A DNA stretch of 64,000 nt. Source: Aquatica leii. Taxonomy: Eukaryota > Arthropoda > Insecta > Coleoptera > Lampyridae. The notes under the pieces are model-generated. The model made no database searches and was not told the origin of the DNA. It saw nothing but the letters and a program-made list of their open reading frames with translations. Every line of letters starts with the position of its first letter. Position 1 is the stretch's first letter. Shown in pieces: positions 46,340 through 56,359 of this stretch. A program made the position numbers and the translations under genes. Location: NCBI GenBank assembly GCA_035610365.1, contig CM069437.1, positions 52,724,093 to 52,788,092 on the forward strand, given 5' to 3'.

Positions 46340-47265
46340 AGCAGATCTAAACTAACTGTTCAGGATATTCTTTGCCGTGAAGACAGTTTTGATGTTATGT
46401 TTCTGTAGCACTCTGTTTATTTCATTCTGTCAAACCCATAAAGTATAGTAAGCAAGCGGTCCTAGTAGAAGATGGTAAGTTTTTTTTGACTTTTGGATTG
46501 ACTGTTTTTTCCAGTGCTTTTTGGATCTTTTTGAACCCGTATCCATTTTGTTGTAGCGACTCCAACAGTGTTTCCTTTTGTAGATTTTCATTATCTGACA
46601 CACGTTAGTATGCAAAACAGTGATTTTTTGTACTGAATGGTGGGGAAATTTAAGTATCAGTTTTTTTTTCTATAAACGGAATGCTGTAACTTTTCATTAT
46701 TTACCTTTATCACCAGTACATTAAAAAAAGGCTAGAAAGCTGTTATGTTCTAACTCTTTAGTAAAATTAATATTATTATAAGCAGAGTTTAGATGTTGAA
46801 AGAACTGATTTAGTTTATGTTTGCCATGACGCCATACTACGAACATATCATCAACATATCTGAACCAAGTTTTTGGTTTTAACTAAACATTTTTCATAAT
46901 TTTTGTCTCAGAATACTCCATATAGATATTGGCTATAACTAGAGAAAGCAATAAATCCATGGCCGCTTCTTCTACTTGTTTAAACAAGTTGTCGTTATAA
47001 CTGAAATTAATGTTCTTAAGACAGAGTTTGATGAGCAGAATTTCTTCTTCAGTAATTCTTTCTTTGTGCAAAAACAAAACTTTGTCGACCAAAACTTTAG
47101 TGATCTTTAATGTGAGTTTCTCTATTTTTGTCAACAGTAAAAGTTTTGTACTTAGATAACGTGCTAACGATTGAGTCGGTTAATTGATGGTGCTCACTAT
47201 CGATCAAAGGGAGACTCCTTTTTTGTGTATCTTAAAAAAACCGTAGATTCGTGGCATAACTGGAT
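46340..47265 (-). mobile_element. Penelope-like element, RT part
   Basis: Minus-strand Penelope RT with its order preserved: NPVMPRIYGFFKIHKKGVSL (about 47,250), EEILLIKLCLKNINFSYND, FKQVEEAAMDLLLSLVIANI (family 'QVEGAAMGSPLSPVIANI'), WFRYVDDMFVVWRHGK with the YVDD box at about 46,845, FTKELEHNSFL, and NIKTVFTAKNI near 46,350. The endonuclease is missing. At its 5' side (about 47,265) it meets a plus-strand Penelope tail head to head. Several breaks interrupt the frame. Confidence 0.8.
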
Positions 47266-47269
47266 TTTT

Positions 47270-47560
47270 GACAATCAAATCTTGGTACCAGTACTACTCT
47301 CTGATACCTTCTTGGAAACAACACAAACTTTTACGCTGAGTTATAACAAAGTTAGTCAAACTGTAATGGAAAGTGAAAGTCTAGTAATTACCTGATCCCT
47401 AATGATATAATACCATCACTTACACTTTTTTTTCGGTGGAATTCACCACTACGAAGATGCAAGCTGCAATGTCTTAGTTTGTTTGGGTACGACAATACGG
47501 TAAAGATCAAGTTCTACTTTTTGTTTTGGCTCTCCAAGAGGCAAAAATCGCAGTTAGTTT
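47270..47560 (+). mobile_element. Penelope-like element 3' tail, plus strand
   Basis: Starts in the end of the endonuclease C-terminal region (about 47,280) and continues with the tail. From 47,440 on it follows the minus strand of 39,140-39,010 closely: GATGCAAGCTGCAATGTCTT, GTTTGTTTGGGT, ACAATACGGTAAAG, GAGAGCCAAAACAA-like sequence inverted. The hammerhead-like core seen in the sister copy is lost here. It abuts the RT copy in opposite orientation. Confidence 0.65.
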
Positions 47561-47904
47561 TGATTTCTAAGATGCTGAAAGAAAACAGAAGTGCTAGTGC
47601 AATTTTAAATCAATTTGTTAAAGATTTTAACGACTTTACAACTAACGGAAGTGTATTGTTTTGCAAATACTGTGAAGTAACTGTAACAGCTGAAACAGCA
47701 GATCTTGATCAACACGCTTTCAAAATGTGGACCTAAGCATTCAGCGTTTAACGAGAACTTGTGTACAGTTTTGATTTCTGATAATACACATATACCATTA
47801 AACAAATTGAAAAATTAAGTTTTGAAAAACTTTTGGAAAAAGAATACTAAACACCGGATGAACGTTGCGAAAAAGTTACGTTCCACAATTGTATAGTAAA
47901 AATT

Positions 47905-47930
47905 AAGAGAGATAGAGAGAGAGAGAGAGA
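47905..47930. repeat. (GA)n microsatellite
   Basis: A GA run with one interruption (AGAGAGATAGAGAGAG then more GA) inside the hAT coding relic. It translates as a run of Arg and Glu and may have expanded after the gene died. Confidence 0.9.
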
Positions 47931-48775
47931 AAAACTGATTAAGGCATTGTTAGACGAAATAACAGATACAGAACATAAAAATATTGCAAATTTTTGGTGT
48001 GTTAGATATTAAAGAAGAAAAAAACAAATCGTATGTACTAAGATTAGAAGTAGTAGAAAAAGTAAATCATTTGACAATTGCTACATTCTTTAACGATTCC
48101 TTCAGTATAGTGGTGCAGAAATATTGATAGCACTATCGATATTTTATAAAAATTCAAAGTTTACAAATACAGAAATGTTTAAAAACCATCAAAGATGCTA
48201 TAATGAAACTGCTGTAAAATTAATTCAAGAGGTTGCAACGCATTGGAACAGTACATTTTATATGATCCAAAGAATTATTAGAACAGATGATGCTTTAAAT
48301 AGAACTTTACTAAAACTACGTAAAGCTTCACCTCCTTTAACAGTGGATGAGATATTGTGTCTAAAGCATATACGAACATGTTTAGAAATGTTTGGAGAAC
48401 CTACAGTAAAAATCATAGAAAACAATTATGTCACTGTGTCTTTAATAATTCCTATAACTTATGGCATATACTCAACTTAATAATTGGATTGCTGGTTTAG
48501 CAACAGAAGAAGGAAAACCGTTACATCCAGGACTACTTGATTCTGTAAGAAAACGATTATTCTTTTATGAAACAAGATCTGTGTTTAGAATTTCGAGTAT
48601 CCTTGACACGATCTGGTAATAATGTTGGCAATGAGAAAAATAATGCACCTACGTTACACCCCTCTCTTTTTTCATTTATAATTCGACGAGTTGAAGAAAA
48701 AGTTAAAAGTGTAACTGCTGATATAATCATTATTAAACGTCAATACCTTGAACGACACATTTCTCAAAAAAATAC

Positions 48776-49246
48776 TGAAACGTTCGAGAAATTATTTAAA
48801 AATCCAAGAGCCTTCTAGAAGCTGTTATCCATCTTCTAGAAGATATACCAAAAAATAGCGAACGCTCGAGAAGGATTCCCGTATGTGTATATATACCGAC
48901 AGACAGATCGTAGGTCAGTTATTGCTGGAATGCAAATACAACAGTGCTAAGAAGATTATCAAGTTGAAATAAATAAGTATCGTTAGCACGCGTGTGAGAT
49001 AAACCTACCGAGAATAATCGTGTACGTGATTATTAGTGTAAACAAGTGTGAAATCCGAAAACGTTATCTTATCTTAAGTGATAGTGTTATACAACGGTTA
49101 TACATAAATATAGTGTAAGTGTTTTCATTAAATATTATTAGATTTAATTAGTTCGGTTAATTTAAAAGTGTATATATTTCTAGAATAAGTAAACGTATTT
49201 TTAGTCGTTTTAAATAAATTAGTTTTTAATAAATAAATTCGCAACA
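48776..49246 (+). mobile_element. Solo LTR, copy B, inserted in hAT transposase
   Basis: A 471-bp LTR with edges TGAAACG...GCAACA and a perfect 4-bp target duplication ATAC (48,772-48,775 and 49,247-49,250), the length usual for Ty3/Gypsy. It is homologous throughout to 26,763-27,211. The U3-like part has two TTCTAGAAG motifs and GAGAAGG, then a TATATATA box near 48,888. The internal region is absent, so it is the product of LTR recombination. The clean target duplication suggests it is younger than copy A and younger than the hAT copy it splits. Confidence 0.85.
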
Positions 49247-49639
49247 ATACAGATCCTCTACTAATTTGGAAAGTTAGTAAAAAAAATTATATTATTTTAT
49301 AATTAAAATTAATCTGTTTATCGTTTTAGGTCACAGGAAATGAAATTGATCCAATTTCTGAAGTATGCAGAAAGTTTTTGTGTATCCTGGCATAATCAGT
49401 GGAATCCGAAAGAAGTTTCAGTACTATGGGACAATTAATTTGTAACAGACGATCTCAATTATAAACAAAAAATGTTAATACGTTTTTTAAATAAAAATTC
49501 TTGGCTTTTCGAGCATGTGTTTTTTATGTTTAAGTGACATTGTAATAAATTATCTGAAATAATTGATAGTTATCGATGTTTCATAACCTGACTATCGACA
49601 AATATCGATGACACAGACTATCGATGTTTCTTCACCACT

Positions 49640-50340
49640 ACCTCAGTATCTTGTGACCGGAAGGAATATGTTACGAAAAACTGTTGGTGTTTGCGCCGAT
49701 GCTGCACCATATATGTGCAAAGCAGTAATAAAGTTCTACATATATTCAAAAATTATTCATATAACTTGTCTGGCACATGTAGACTGGCCAAACGCGTTTC
49801 AAATATACAAGTCGTTAATTTATTGATATCTTCAGTGAAGAAAATGCTTCTGAAAACACCATCTACGTGTGAGCAAGTTTACGAAAATTGTTGGTAGTGA
49901 TGTTAGTCTGCTTCCATTTTCAGTTGTGATACGATGAGGTACTTAAATCAAAACTGCTTTATATTAGGGTCAGAATTCGATACCAAAAAAGCTCAAAGCT
50001 GAATAAGAAGAAAATATGGTTTTTATTGAATATAAGTTTATTTGCACATCAAAAACTATGCTAAAATTGGAAACTAAAGAACTCTCTATAAAAGACAGTG
50101 TTTAAATCGTTAAATGCACTTTCTGTTACAAGCAATTAAAAAACTGCATCTAATACATTAAATACTAAAGATTTACATAGTGCTATTTGTACTCTTATTC
50201 TAAGTATAACCAGCATAACACAATTTGAATTTGCGCTTATAGTATCCTGTGATGTTGAAAGAAAATGTATCAGCTGATAATAGGCGCAAATGTATTTTTA
50301 AAAATTCGTTGCATCAATGTAATAATTAAGTGTAACAGCA
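49640..50340 (+). mobile_element. Second hAT-type fragment (CGGBP1-like transposase relic)
   Basis: Two overlapping frames give a protein of the CGGBP1-like hAT group: VCADAAPYMCKA (family 'VTDAAPYMVKAG'), IIHITCLAH, VVNLLISSVKKMLLKTPS, and, after a decayed gap, SCDVER and DNRRKCIFKNSLHQ near 50,250-50,320, where relatives read 'SCDVERSFSxYK' and 'NRxxFTxENL'. It is on the same strand as the preceding hAT but belongs to a different subfamily. Frameshift and stops are present. No ends were found. Confidence 0.65.
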
Positions 50341-51481
50341 ATACCTTAAAAATCATGTAAATTATAAGATAATTAAGTAATTAGTAATTATAAGCAGTTA
50401 TTAATGTTATTAATTGTATATGTGTAAAAAGGTGTTTTTATATCTTTAACTCAGATAACATAGTTTTCTAAAGCGCATATTTAACTGCATATTTTTATCT
50501 GCTTTTAACGGGTATGTGTATGCATATATGTAGATATTGAAGTTTTTTAGTGCATAATTATCCGCAGCCTATAAATCATTATGTATCGTTTATCTACTTC
50601 ATGTTAAAGGTGTTATAAATAATATTAGTAAGATTTTCTGAAAACACATCGCCGCTTGGTTCTCCACACTTCTTAAATTGGGTCTATTTTTAAATTTCGT
50701 AAAGAATTTTTTTTTAATTTAAAAATATTTGTGTGTTTTTTTTGCTATTGTGGTCGTACTTATAGGTAACAAGTAATCAATTTTTGCTTAAAAGTATAAA
50801 ATTTATCCTAATGTAACCGTATTACCGTCTGATAATTAAAGAATTTAATTTAAAACGAATTTTTTTATATTATTTAATGTTTAGAAACCAGTTTAACCAG
50901 GGATAATCTTTTTAGTGGCAATAATCAAAGATTTTGTTACTTGAGTACCAATTTTATTCTTTTACTCTTTTGTTTGTTACTGTTGTAGAAATCTTTAACG
51001 TGGAGTTCTTAGATAACCTATAACAATGTATTTTGATAAGCATTCTCACATTCACGTTTTAAACTAGTATACATTGTGCATACAATACAATATTTTTTTT
51101 AATTATTTTACTTTTAGCAGTCTCAAATCTTGATATTTTTGTTGTTATAAACCTAGCCGGGTTTTTAGTAACATTTTCGCCATTTTCGTCTCATGTAGTC
51201 TCATTATTTTTTTCAAATTATCTATAATCTAGCGTTTACTCTGTTAATTTAGGTTTATTGTTATTTTATCTTACTCTATAAATTTATAATTTGTTGTAGA
51301 AACTGAAACATATATTTTGCTTAACATCACATATTCTTGCGTAGTGTCGTGTTATAAAATGAATGTAAAGTACTAATAACTGTAAGCCATCTAAGCATTA
51401 TTGCAAAAGAGTGTTAAACTAAGTAAATGTCCTTCTATAAGTTTCTGGCCAAGGTTATAAAAATCTACAACTCAAACTTTT

Positions 51482-51607
51482 ATGATTGCAGCGGAAAGTA
51501 ATCATGCTGATGCTTACCTTGCAAATACATTTCCCTATGTTGTTACGACGAAAAAAGATCCATTATTTGATGACCATGAATTAATAGGTTTTCCAGTTTT
51601 TTTTTAA
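51482..51607 (+). CDS. Hypothetical 41-residue ORF
   Basis: Reads MIAAESNHADAYLANTFPYV then VTTKKDPLFDDHELIGFP. Its mixed, charged composition is unlike the Phe/Ile/Lys-rich chance frames around it, so it may be a relic of a real coding segment. No family was recognised. It ends in a T run. Confidence 0.25.
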   Translation: MIAAESNHADAYLANTFPYVVTTKKDPLFDDHELIGFPVFF

Positions 51608-51933
51608 AATAGAGATTGCACTGTGTTTTTTTTGTTTACGGTCAATTGAATATATAATTAATTAGATCTTGTTATCTTTAATCGGACAGCTTTAATAGAA
51701 CTAAACAATTTTTTTTGTATTTATAGATAGAACGCGTGCGATCACTTTTAGTGCATCATGGTAAATTTGTACCAGATTTAATCTGGTTTAAAAAATAATG
51801 TCAAAGAAATTGTATTTCCCACGACCTCTTGCGCTACGGTTTTATTATTTTTTCGTGCTAGAGATTTCTATTTTTTCGGTAACGTTTTTCTTAAACGTCA
51901 AATTATATCTTTCAACATTTGTTAATAACTTAA

Positions 51934-51954
51934 ATGAGTTCAAACGCTGTCAAG
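51934..51954 (+). CDS. Possible 7-codon first exon
   Basis: ATG followed by six codons (MSSNAVK) and an excellent donor, AAG|GTGAGTAA, in phase 0. The leader (TTGTTAATAACTTAA) is AT-rich. Such a short first coding exon is plausible for an insect gene with large introns, but the site could arise by chance. No downstream partner exon is certain within the window. Confidence 0.25.
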
Positions 51955-53390
51955 GTGAGTAATTGCTTAACTACTGTTATATAGTAAACTTAACATTGTC
52001 ACAAAAAACACAACCAACGTTTACGGTTCATTATAATATTAATTAACATAAAACCGCCGTCCATCTAGAAACTACTGCATGTTAATTAGAGCGAAAAGTA
52101 AATTATCATTGTTCAAAACTGTCAGACTCCGACATATTCAAAGATTTGAAACTGAAAGTAAATTAACTGTTAATGGTTACGGTGAATTAACGAAAATCAT
52201 AGCCCATAAAATAATCACTACGGCAATATGTAATCTCTTTTTTCTCCTTTAAATTACAATTTTCTGAATCCGACGATTGCTCCATTTGAAAATAATTAAT
52301 AGTCAATAAAAAATGTTAAATGTTGTTCGTTAGTTATAAATAATCCTCGCGATGCAATAAAAACTAATTCAGGTAAATCTAATATGGAGGTCGTGACCGT
52401 AAATGTACCGTTAGTTTGTTCCTTCGCTGTTCTTTTATAAAGATCGTTTTTTTCGTTTAATGACATAAACAGCGGCTGATTTGAACTTTGTTGGACTTAA
52501 AGCAAATACCCATTTGATGCCCTTTCTAATTTAGGTCAGTTTCTTTACAATAAGTTTATTTTCTCTTTAGTTGAGATTTTACGATGATAACGATATAAAG
52601 TAATGAAGGCCTACATTTCAATCTACCAGTACAGTACTTCGAAAGACTTTTTTTGGTCTTCTCTAACTCGACAGTTTTTACCATTGATTTAACCTTTAGG
52701 CTTGCAGAAGAGGAACAGATTCACGCAAAAGCATATTTATCTCATTTAACACTTTTTCTTCAATGCTAATTTGGTTTAAAAAAAATTACAATAGGAATAA
52801 TCCTGATAGGTTAGAACAGGTCATTTTTATGACTCAGTCGTTATCGTATTATTTACAAACAGTATTTAACAAGCAAACACAATTATGTTAAACATTCATT
52901 TACCTTATAATCATGAAAAAATCGAAAAATATTGCTTTAATTAATTATAACTTTGTTAATTTATATTCTCCATCATGTTATGTCAAATGAAACCTTAATA
53001 TTTAGGCAGAACGTTTAGTTTTGCATTGACACATCCCTCAAATACATAATTATATTTATCTTCCAGCTATTTATCTTAGTAAAATTTTGTTTGAAGGGTG
53101 GTTTTAACTTACATTGATTTTGTATATTACCTTCTTTTATTAAGCTGTTTCTTATCTGTTCATGGTTTCCAACTATCACAGTCCTATTCCATCTATTATA
53201 TTATATTTGGGTGATTCTCGTTTATTACTCATATATCTATGATACAGCCTCTTCTTTACAAAAAAAATTCGTTTTAGTTCTATTTAATTAAATTAAGTTT
53301 TAGAGGTTTTTAGTTGGATTTTTGATTGCTTGTTTTAAGTTTATTACTTATTAGTGTCTTTGTAGAATTGTACAAAAGTGGGTAGAAGTC

Positions 53391-53455
53391 AGTGGCGTGT
53401 TGACACATTGGCGGACCTGTGATCCAGTCTTCGGTGCGAGTTCCCAAAATTATAA
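53391..53455 (+). repeat. tRNA-like or SINE-like head
   Basis: A GC-richer block with TGTTGACACATTGGCGG (A-box-like) and GGTGCGAGTTCCC (loosely B-box-like) about 30 bp apart. It may be a tRNA-derived SINE head or the 5' end of the following LINE. It does not fold into a clear cloverleaf by eye. Confidence 0.3.
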
Positions 53456-53611
53456 CTGTTACTTGTTATCTCCGATATTTAATATATACAAAAATCGTAA
53501 AATATCAAATGGAGGTATTAAAACACGTACATGGAAACAAATAGCTGAGGAAGAATGGGGAGATAGTGTACACATAAAAATAATAGAAGAACACCCACTA
53601 CAAGAAACTAC

Positions 53612-54150
53612 ATGAACAAGTACACTATAGGTAACGAAAAAAGAACTAGAAGAAAATACAAGACTACAAGGATAGAAAAGGTATATCTAGAAATAAAGAA
53701 AGGAAAAGAGAAAATAGAAACTTTGGAGAGAGAAACAGAAGAGGACGAAAAGATAACGCTACACAAACTAACAACGATAAGCGTAAACAGATTAAGGAAA
53801 ATGGCAGAATGTATATTCAAAACAAAGAAAAAAATGTTAACATAATAGTGCCAAAGAATACCCAAACACAACAAAGAACAGGTAAGCAAGACAACCAAAG
53901 GAGAACCTACGCGCTAATCGTAGAACAAAAAGGAAAATACTACGAAGAACTAATAACAGCAATGAGAACGCAGTCAAAAGATAAAGCAGAGATCAAAAAA
54001 ATACAAACCATAAGGAGTACCAAAGAAGGAAAATTATTAATACCGATAAAGAAAGATGAAAAAGCGTTAAATAGAATAAAAGAAGAGTTAGAAAAACAAA
54101 ATGTTAACGTGAGTAAAATCGGAGAGACAGAGTTAAGACAAAGAATTTGA
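53612..54150 (+). pseudogene. LINE ORF1 (gag-like)
   Basis: Two overlapping frames, 53,612-53,845 and 53,809-54,150, together give a Lys/Glu-rich coiled-coil region followed by YALIVEQKGKYYEELITAM, TIRSTKEGKLLIPIKKDE and NVSKIGETELRQRI, the wording of the ORF1 of this LINE group ('RSTKEG', 'IGE'). A single shift separates the frames. The zinc knuckles expected at the C-terminus are missing: sequence passes through an AT-rich gap (54,300-54,480) into the endonuclease, so the copy had lost that part before duplication. Confidence 0.65.
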
Positions 54151-54996
54151 TTATTAGTGGAATGGACCTAATGACGACTACAAAAGATATAGAAGAAACA
54201 ATTAAACAATTTGGTAGTATAGAAAACTTAAACATATAGTTTAGGTCCAAGAAAAACTATACAAAGGCGGTCACAGTCCGAGTTCCAGAAGTCGCAGCTA
54301 ATAAATTAATTCATTTTTTACATATATTTTTTTAAATTTTATTTATTAAGCAATAAAAAGGAATAACGGAACTGGAGCCTCCACTACACAAATAATTAAA
54401 AAAAAACAGAAAAAAGGAAAAACAAAAGCAAAATAAAAGTACAAAATAAAAAAAAACAAAACAAAACAAAAATTGGGACATAGAATGTAAAATCAGGAAA
54501 AATGAAAAATATTGTACAAACTTTAGAAAAATTTATATAGATATCATAGCAATACAAGAATTGAGATGAGCAGAAAAAGGTGACATAAATAAAAATAACT
54601 AATACACGATATTTTGGAGCGGAGGAAAAAACAAGGTAAAAATGGAACAAAATTTATAGTAACTCAAAAACAAATCAAAAACATTATAAAATTTGAAGCA
54701 ATAAATGACAGAATGTCAAAGCTTAGAATAAAAGGGCAAATAAGTAATATTACTCTCATATGTGTATATGCCTCAACAGAAGTAGATACAAATGAAAAAA
54801 AAGAAACATTTTATGAAAAACTTATAAGAGAATGCGAGAAAATCTCAAAATATGATACCTTAATAATATTAGGAGATCTGAACGCGCAAGTAAGAAAAGA
54901 AGATCACATAAAAAATGTAGCGGGAAAGAACACAATACATGAAAAAACTAACGAAAATGGAAACAGAATCTGTAATCTAGCAGCTGCAATCAATTT
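53942..54996 (+). repeat. Tandem duplication in LINE, unit 1
   Basis: A direct repeat of 1,055 bp from ORF1 C-terminal half to mid-endonuclease. It begins ACGAAGAACTAATAACAGC and returns identically at 54,997. The pair differs by scattered substitutions, small gaps and one MITE. Confidence 0.9.
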
Positions 54997-55039
54997 ACGA
55001 AGAACTAATAACAGCAATGAGAACGCAGTCAAAAGATAA
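54485..55039 (+). pseudogene. LINE endonuclease, truncated copy (unit 1)
   Basis: An open frame from 54,614 gives NDRMSKLRIKGQISNITLIC, YASTEVDTNEKKETFYEKLI and LGDLNAQVRKED, the last holding the GD-N catalytic motif, then KTNENGNRICNLAAAIN. The start is in another frame (AIQELR with the catalytic Glu near 54,560). At 54,996 the true endonuclease is cut by the duplication join and the frame runs into ORF1 sequence. Confidence 0.8.
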
Positions 55040-56131
55040 AGCAGAGTTCAAAAAAATACAAACCATAAAGAGTACCAAAGAAGGAAAATTATTAATACCA
55101 ATAGAGAAAGATAAAAAAGCGTTAAATAAAATTTAAGAAGAGTTAGAAAAACGAAATGGTAACGTGAGTAAAATCGGAGAGATAGAGTTAAGACAAAGAA
55201 TTTGATTATTAGGGGAATGGATCTAATGACGACTACAAAAGATATAGAAGAAACAATTAAACAATTTGGTAGTATAGAAAACTTAAAAATATAGTTTAGG
55301 CCCAAAAAAAACTATACAAAGACGGTCACAGTCCGAGTTCCAGAAGTCGCAGCTAATAAATTAATTCATTTTTTACATATATTTTTTTAAATTTTATTTA
55401 TTAAGCAATGAAAAATAATAATGAAAATGGAGCTTGCACTACATAAATAATTAAAAAAAAACAGAAAAAAGGAAAAACAAAAGCAAAATAAAAGTACAAA
55501 ATAAAAAAAAACAAAACAAAAATTGGGACATGGATTGTAAGATCAGGAAAAATGAAAAATATTGTACAAACTTTAGAAAAATTTTAATAGATATAGCAAT
55601 ACAAGAATTGAGATGAGCAGAAGAAGGTGAGATACATAAAAATAACTACCCAGGCAGCACACTGACGTGACATGACGACACTAACACGTCTTAATGACGT
55701 CTAGTACGTAATTTTACGTCAATATCACGTAATGTGCTGCCTGGTTCCACGATATTTTGGAGCGGAGGAAAAAAACAAGGTAAAAATGGAACAGGATTTA
55801 TAGTAACCCAAAAACAAATGAAAAACATTATAAAATTTAAAGCAATAAATGACAGAATGTCAAAGCTTAGAATAAGAGGCCAAATAAGTAATATCACTCT
55901 CATATGTGAATATGACCCAACAGAAGTAGATACAAATGAAAAGAAATAAACATTTTATGAAAAACTTATAAGAGAATGCGAGAAAATCTCAAAATATGAT
56001 ACCTTAATAATATTAGGAGATCTGAACGCGCAAGTAAGAAAAGATCACATAAAAACTGTAGCGGGAAAGAACACAATACATGAAAAAACTAACGAAAATA
56101 GAAACAGAATCTGTAATCTAGCAGCTGCAAT
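54997..56131 (+). repeat. Tandem duplication in LINE, unit 2
   Basis: The second unit, about 1,135 bp, longer mainly because of the 95-bp MITE at 55,650. Unit 1 ends abruptly inside the endonuclease (GCAGCTGCAATCAATTT) and unit 2 restarts in ORF1. After unit 2 the endonuclease continues normally (TATACTTAGCAAGCAC), so unit 2 is the one joined to the rest of the LINE. Confidence 0.9.
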
Positions 56132-56350
56132 TATTTTATACTTAGCAAGCACTAAATTTCTCCACCCAACCAAGCATAAAATCACATGGAATCACCCAAA
56201 TCAAGTAACAAAAAGTCTAATTGATCATGTCTTAATAACAAAAAGTAGATTGAAGAACATATAAGATGTTAGATCGTACAGAGGAGCTACTGCAGACACA
56301 GATCATATTCTAGTAATCGCAACCATAATAGAAAAGAAAAGTATAGCACA
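55540..56350 (+). pseudogene. LINE endonuclease, continuing copy (unit 2)
   Basis: The same domain as in unit 1 but running on to its natural end: LGDLNAQVRKDH, then THEITWNHPNQ-like, SLIDHVLIT (the IDHVL motif) and SYRGATADTDHILVIATI, with the catalytic DH pair at about 56,300. The MITE at 55,650-55,744 splits its N-terminal part. A stop and small gaps are present. Confidence 0.75.
55650..55744. mobile_element. 95-bp MITE inside LINE unit 2
   Basis: TIRs CCAGGCAGCACA and TGTGCTGCCTGG (12 bp, perfect) around a core rich in TGACGT and TTACGTGA. The sister sequence in unit 1 (54,596-54,612) lacks it, reading AATAACTAATACACGATATT across the site, so this is a filled and empty pair within one locus. 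The MITE moved in after the tandem duplication. Target duplication is short or altered. Confidence 0.85.
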
Positions 56351-56359
56351 AGACAACGT

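Larger units (their letters stand above)
47570..49480 (+). pseudogene. hAT transposase (ZBED-like), decayed
   Basis: The N-terminus (47,570-47,736) has LFCKYCEVTVTAE then DQHAF, a BED-finger-like C-x2-C...H pattern. TPDERCEKVTFHNCIVKI at about 47,850 matches the 'PDESTLRKNYV' segment. The 118-residue frame at 48,124-48,480 holds VATHWNSTFYMIQRIIRTDD, the 'PTRWNSTYYMLERI' hallmark. After 48,480 come LHPGLLDSVRKRLFFYE and the region up to 48,775. Past the LTR it resumes with DPLLIWK and, after a possible intron ending TTTTAG at 49,329, SVESERSFSTMGQLICNRRS, the dimerisation motif. Multiple breaks are present. Confidence 0.85.
47565..49575 (+). mobile_element. hAT-family DNA transposon interrupted by an LTR
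   Basis: A plus-strand hAT element with a BED-type zinc finger region, middle domain and C-terminal dimerisation domain. A solo LTR lies in it at 48,776-49,246. Just beyond the coding end (49,563-49,625) ATCGATGTTT-like words recur, which may be subterminal repeats. Exact TIRs and the 8-bp target duplication were not found. Its neighbours are a Penelope tail on the left and a second hAT fragment on the right. Confidence 0.8.
50345..53385. other. Gene-poor AT-rich stretch with two small exon-like pieces
   Basis: Apart from the small frame at 51,482 and the exon-like start at 51,934, listed separately, nothing was recognised. Long AT-rich runs dominate. Confidence 0.4.

Noticed and set aside
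48776-49246. Idea that the segment homologous to 26,763-27,211 is part of the hAT element
   Set aside because: It has TG...CA edges, a perfect 4-bp duplication and a TATA-containing promoter layout, and hAT coding resumes on the far side, so an inserted LTR explains it better.
53391-53455. tRNA gene
   Set aside because: A-box-like and loose B-box-like words are present, but no convincing cloverleaf; kept only as a SINE-like or LINE-leader candidate.
53608-53898. Long hydrophobic minus-strand ORFs through 53.6-56.8 kb
   Set aside because: They are antisense shadows of the A-rich LINE ORFs; the Phe/Leu/Ser richness follows from reading Lys/Glu codons backwards.
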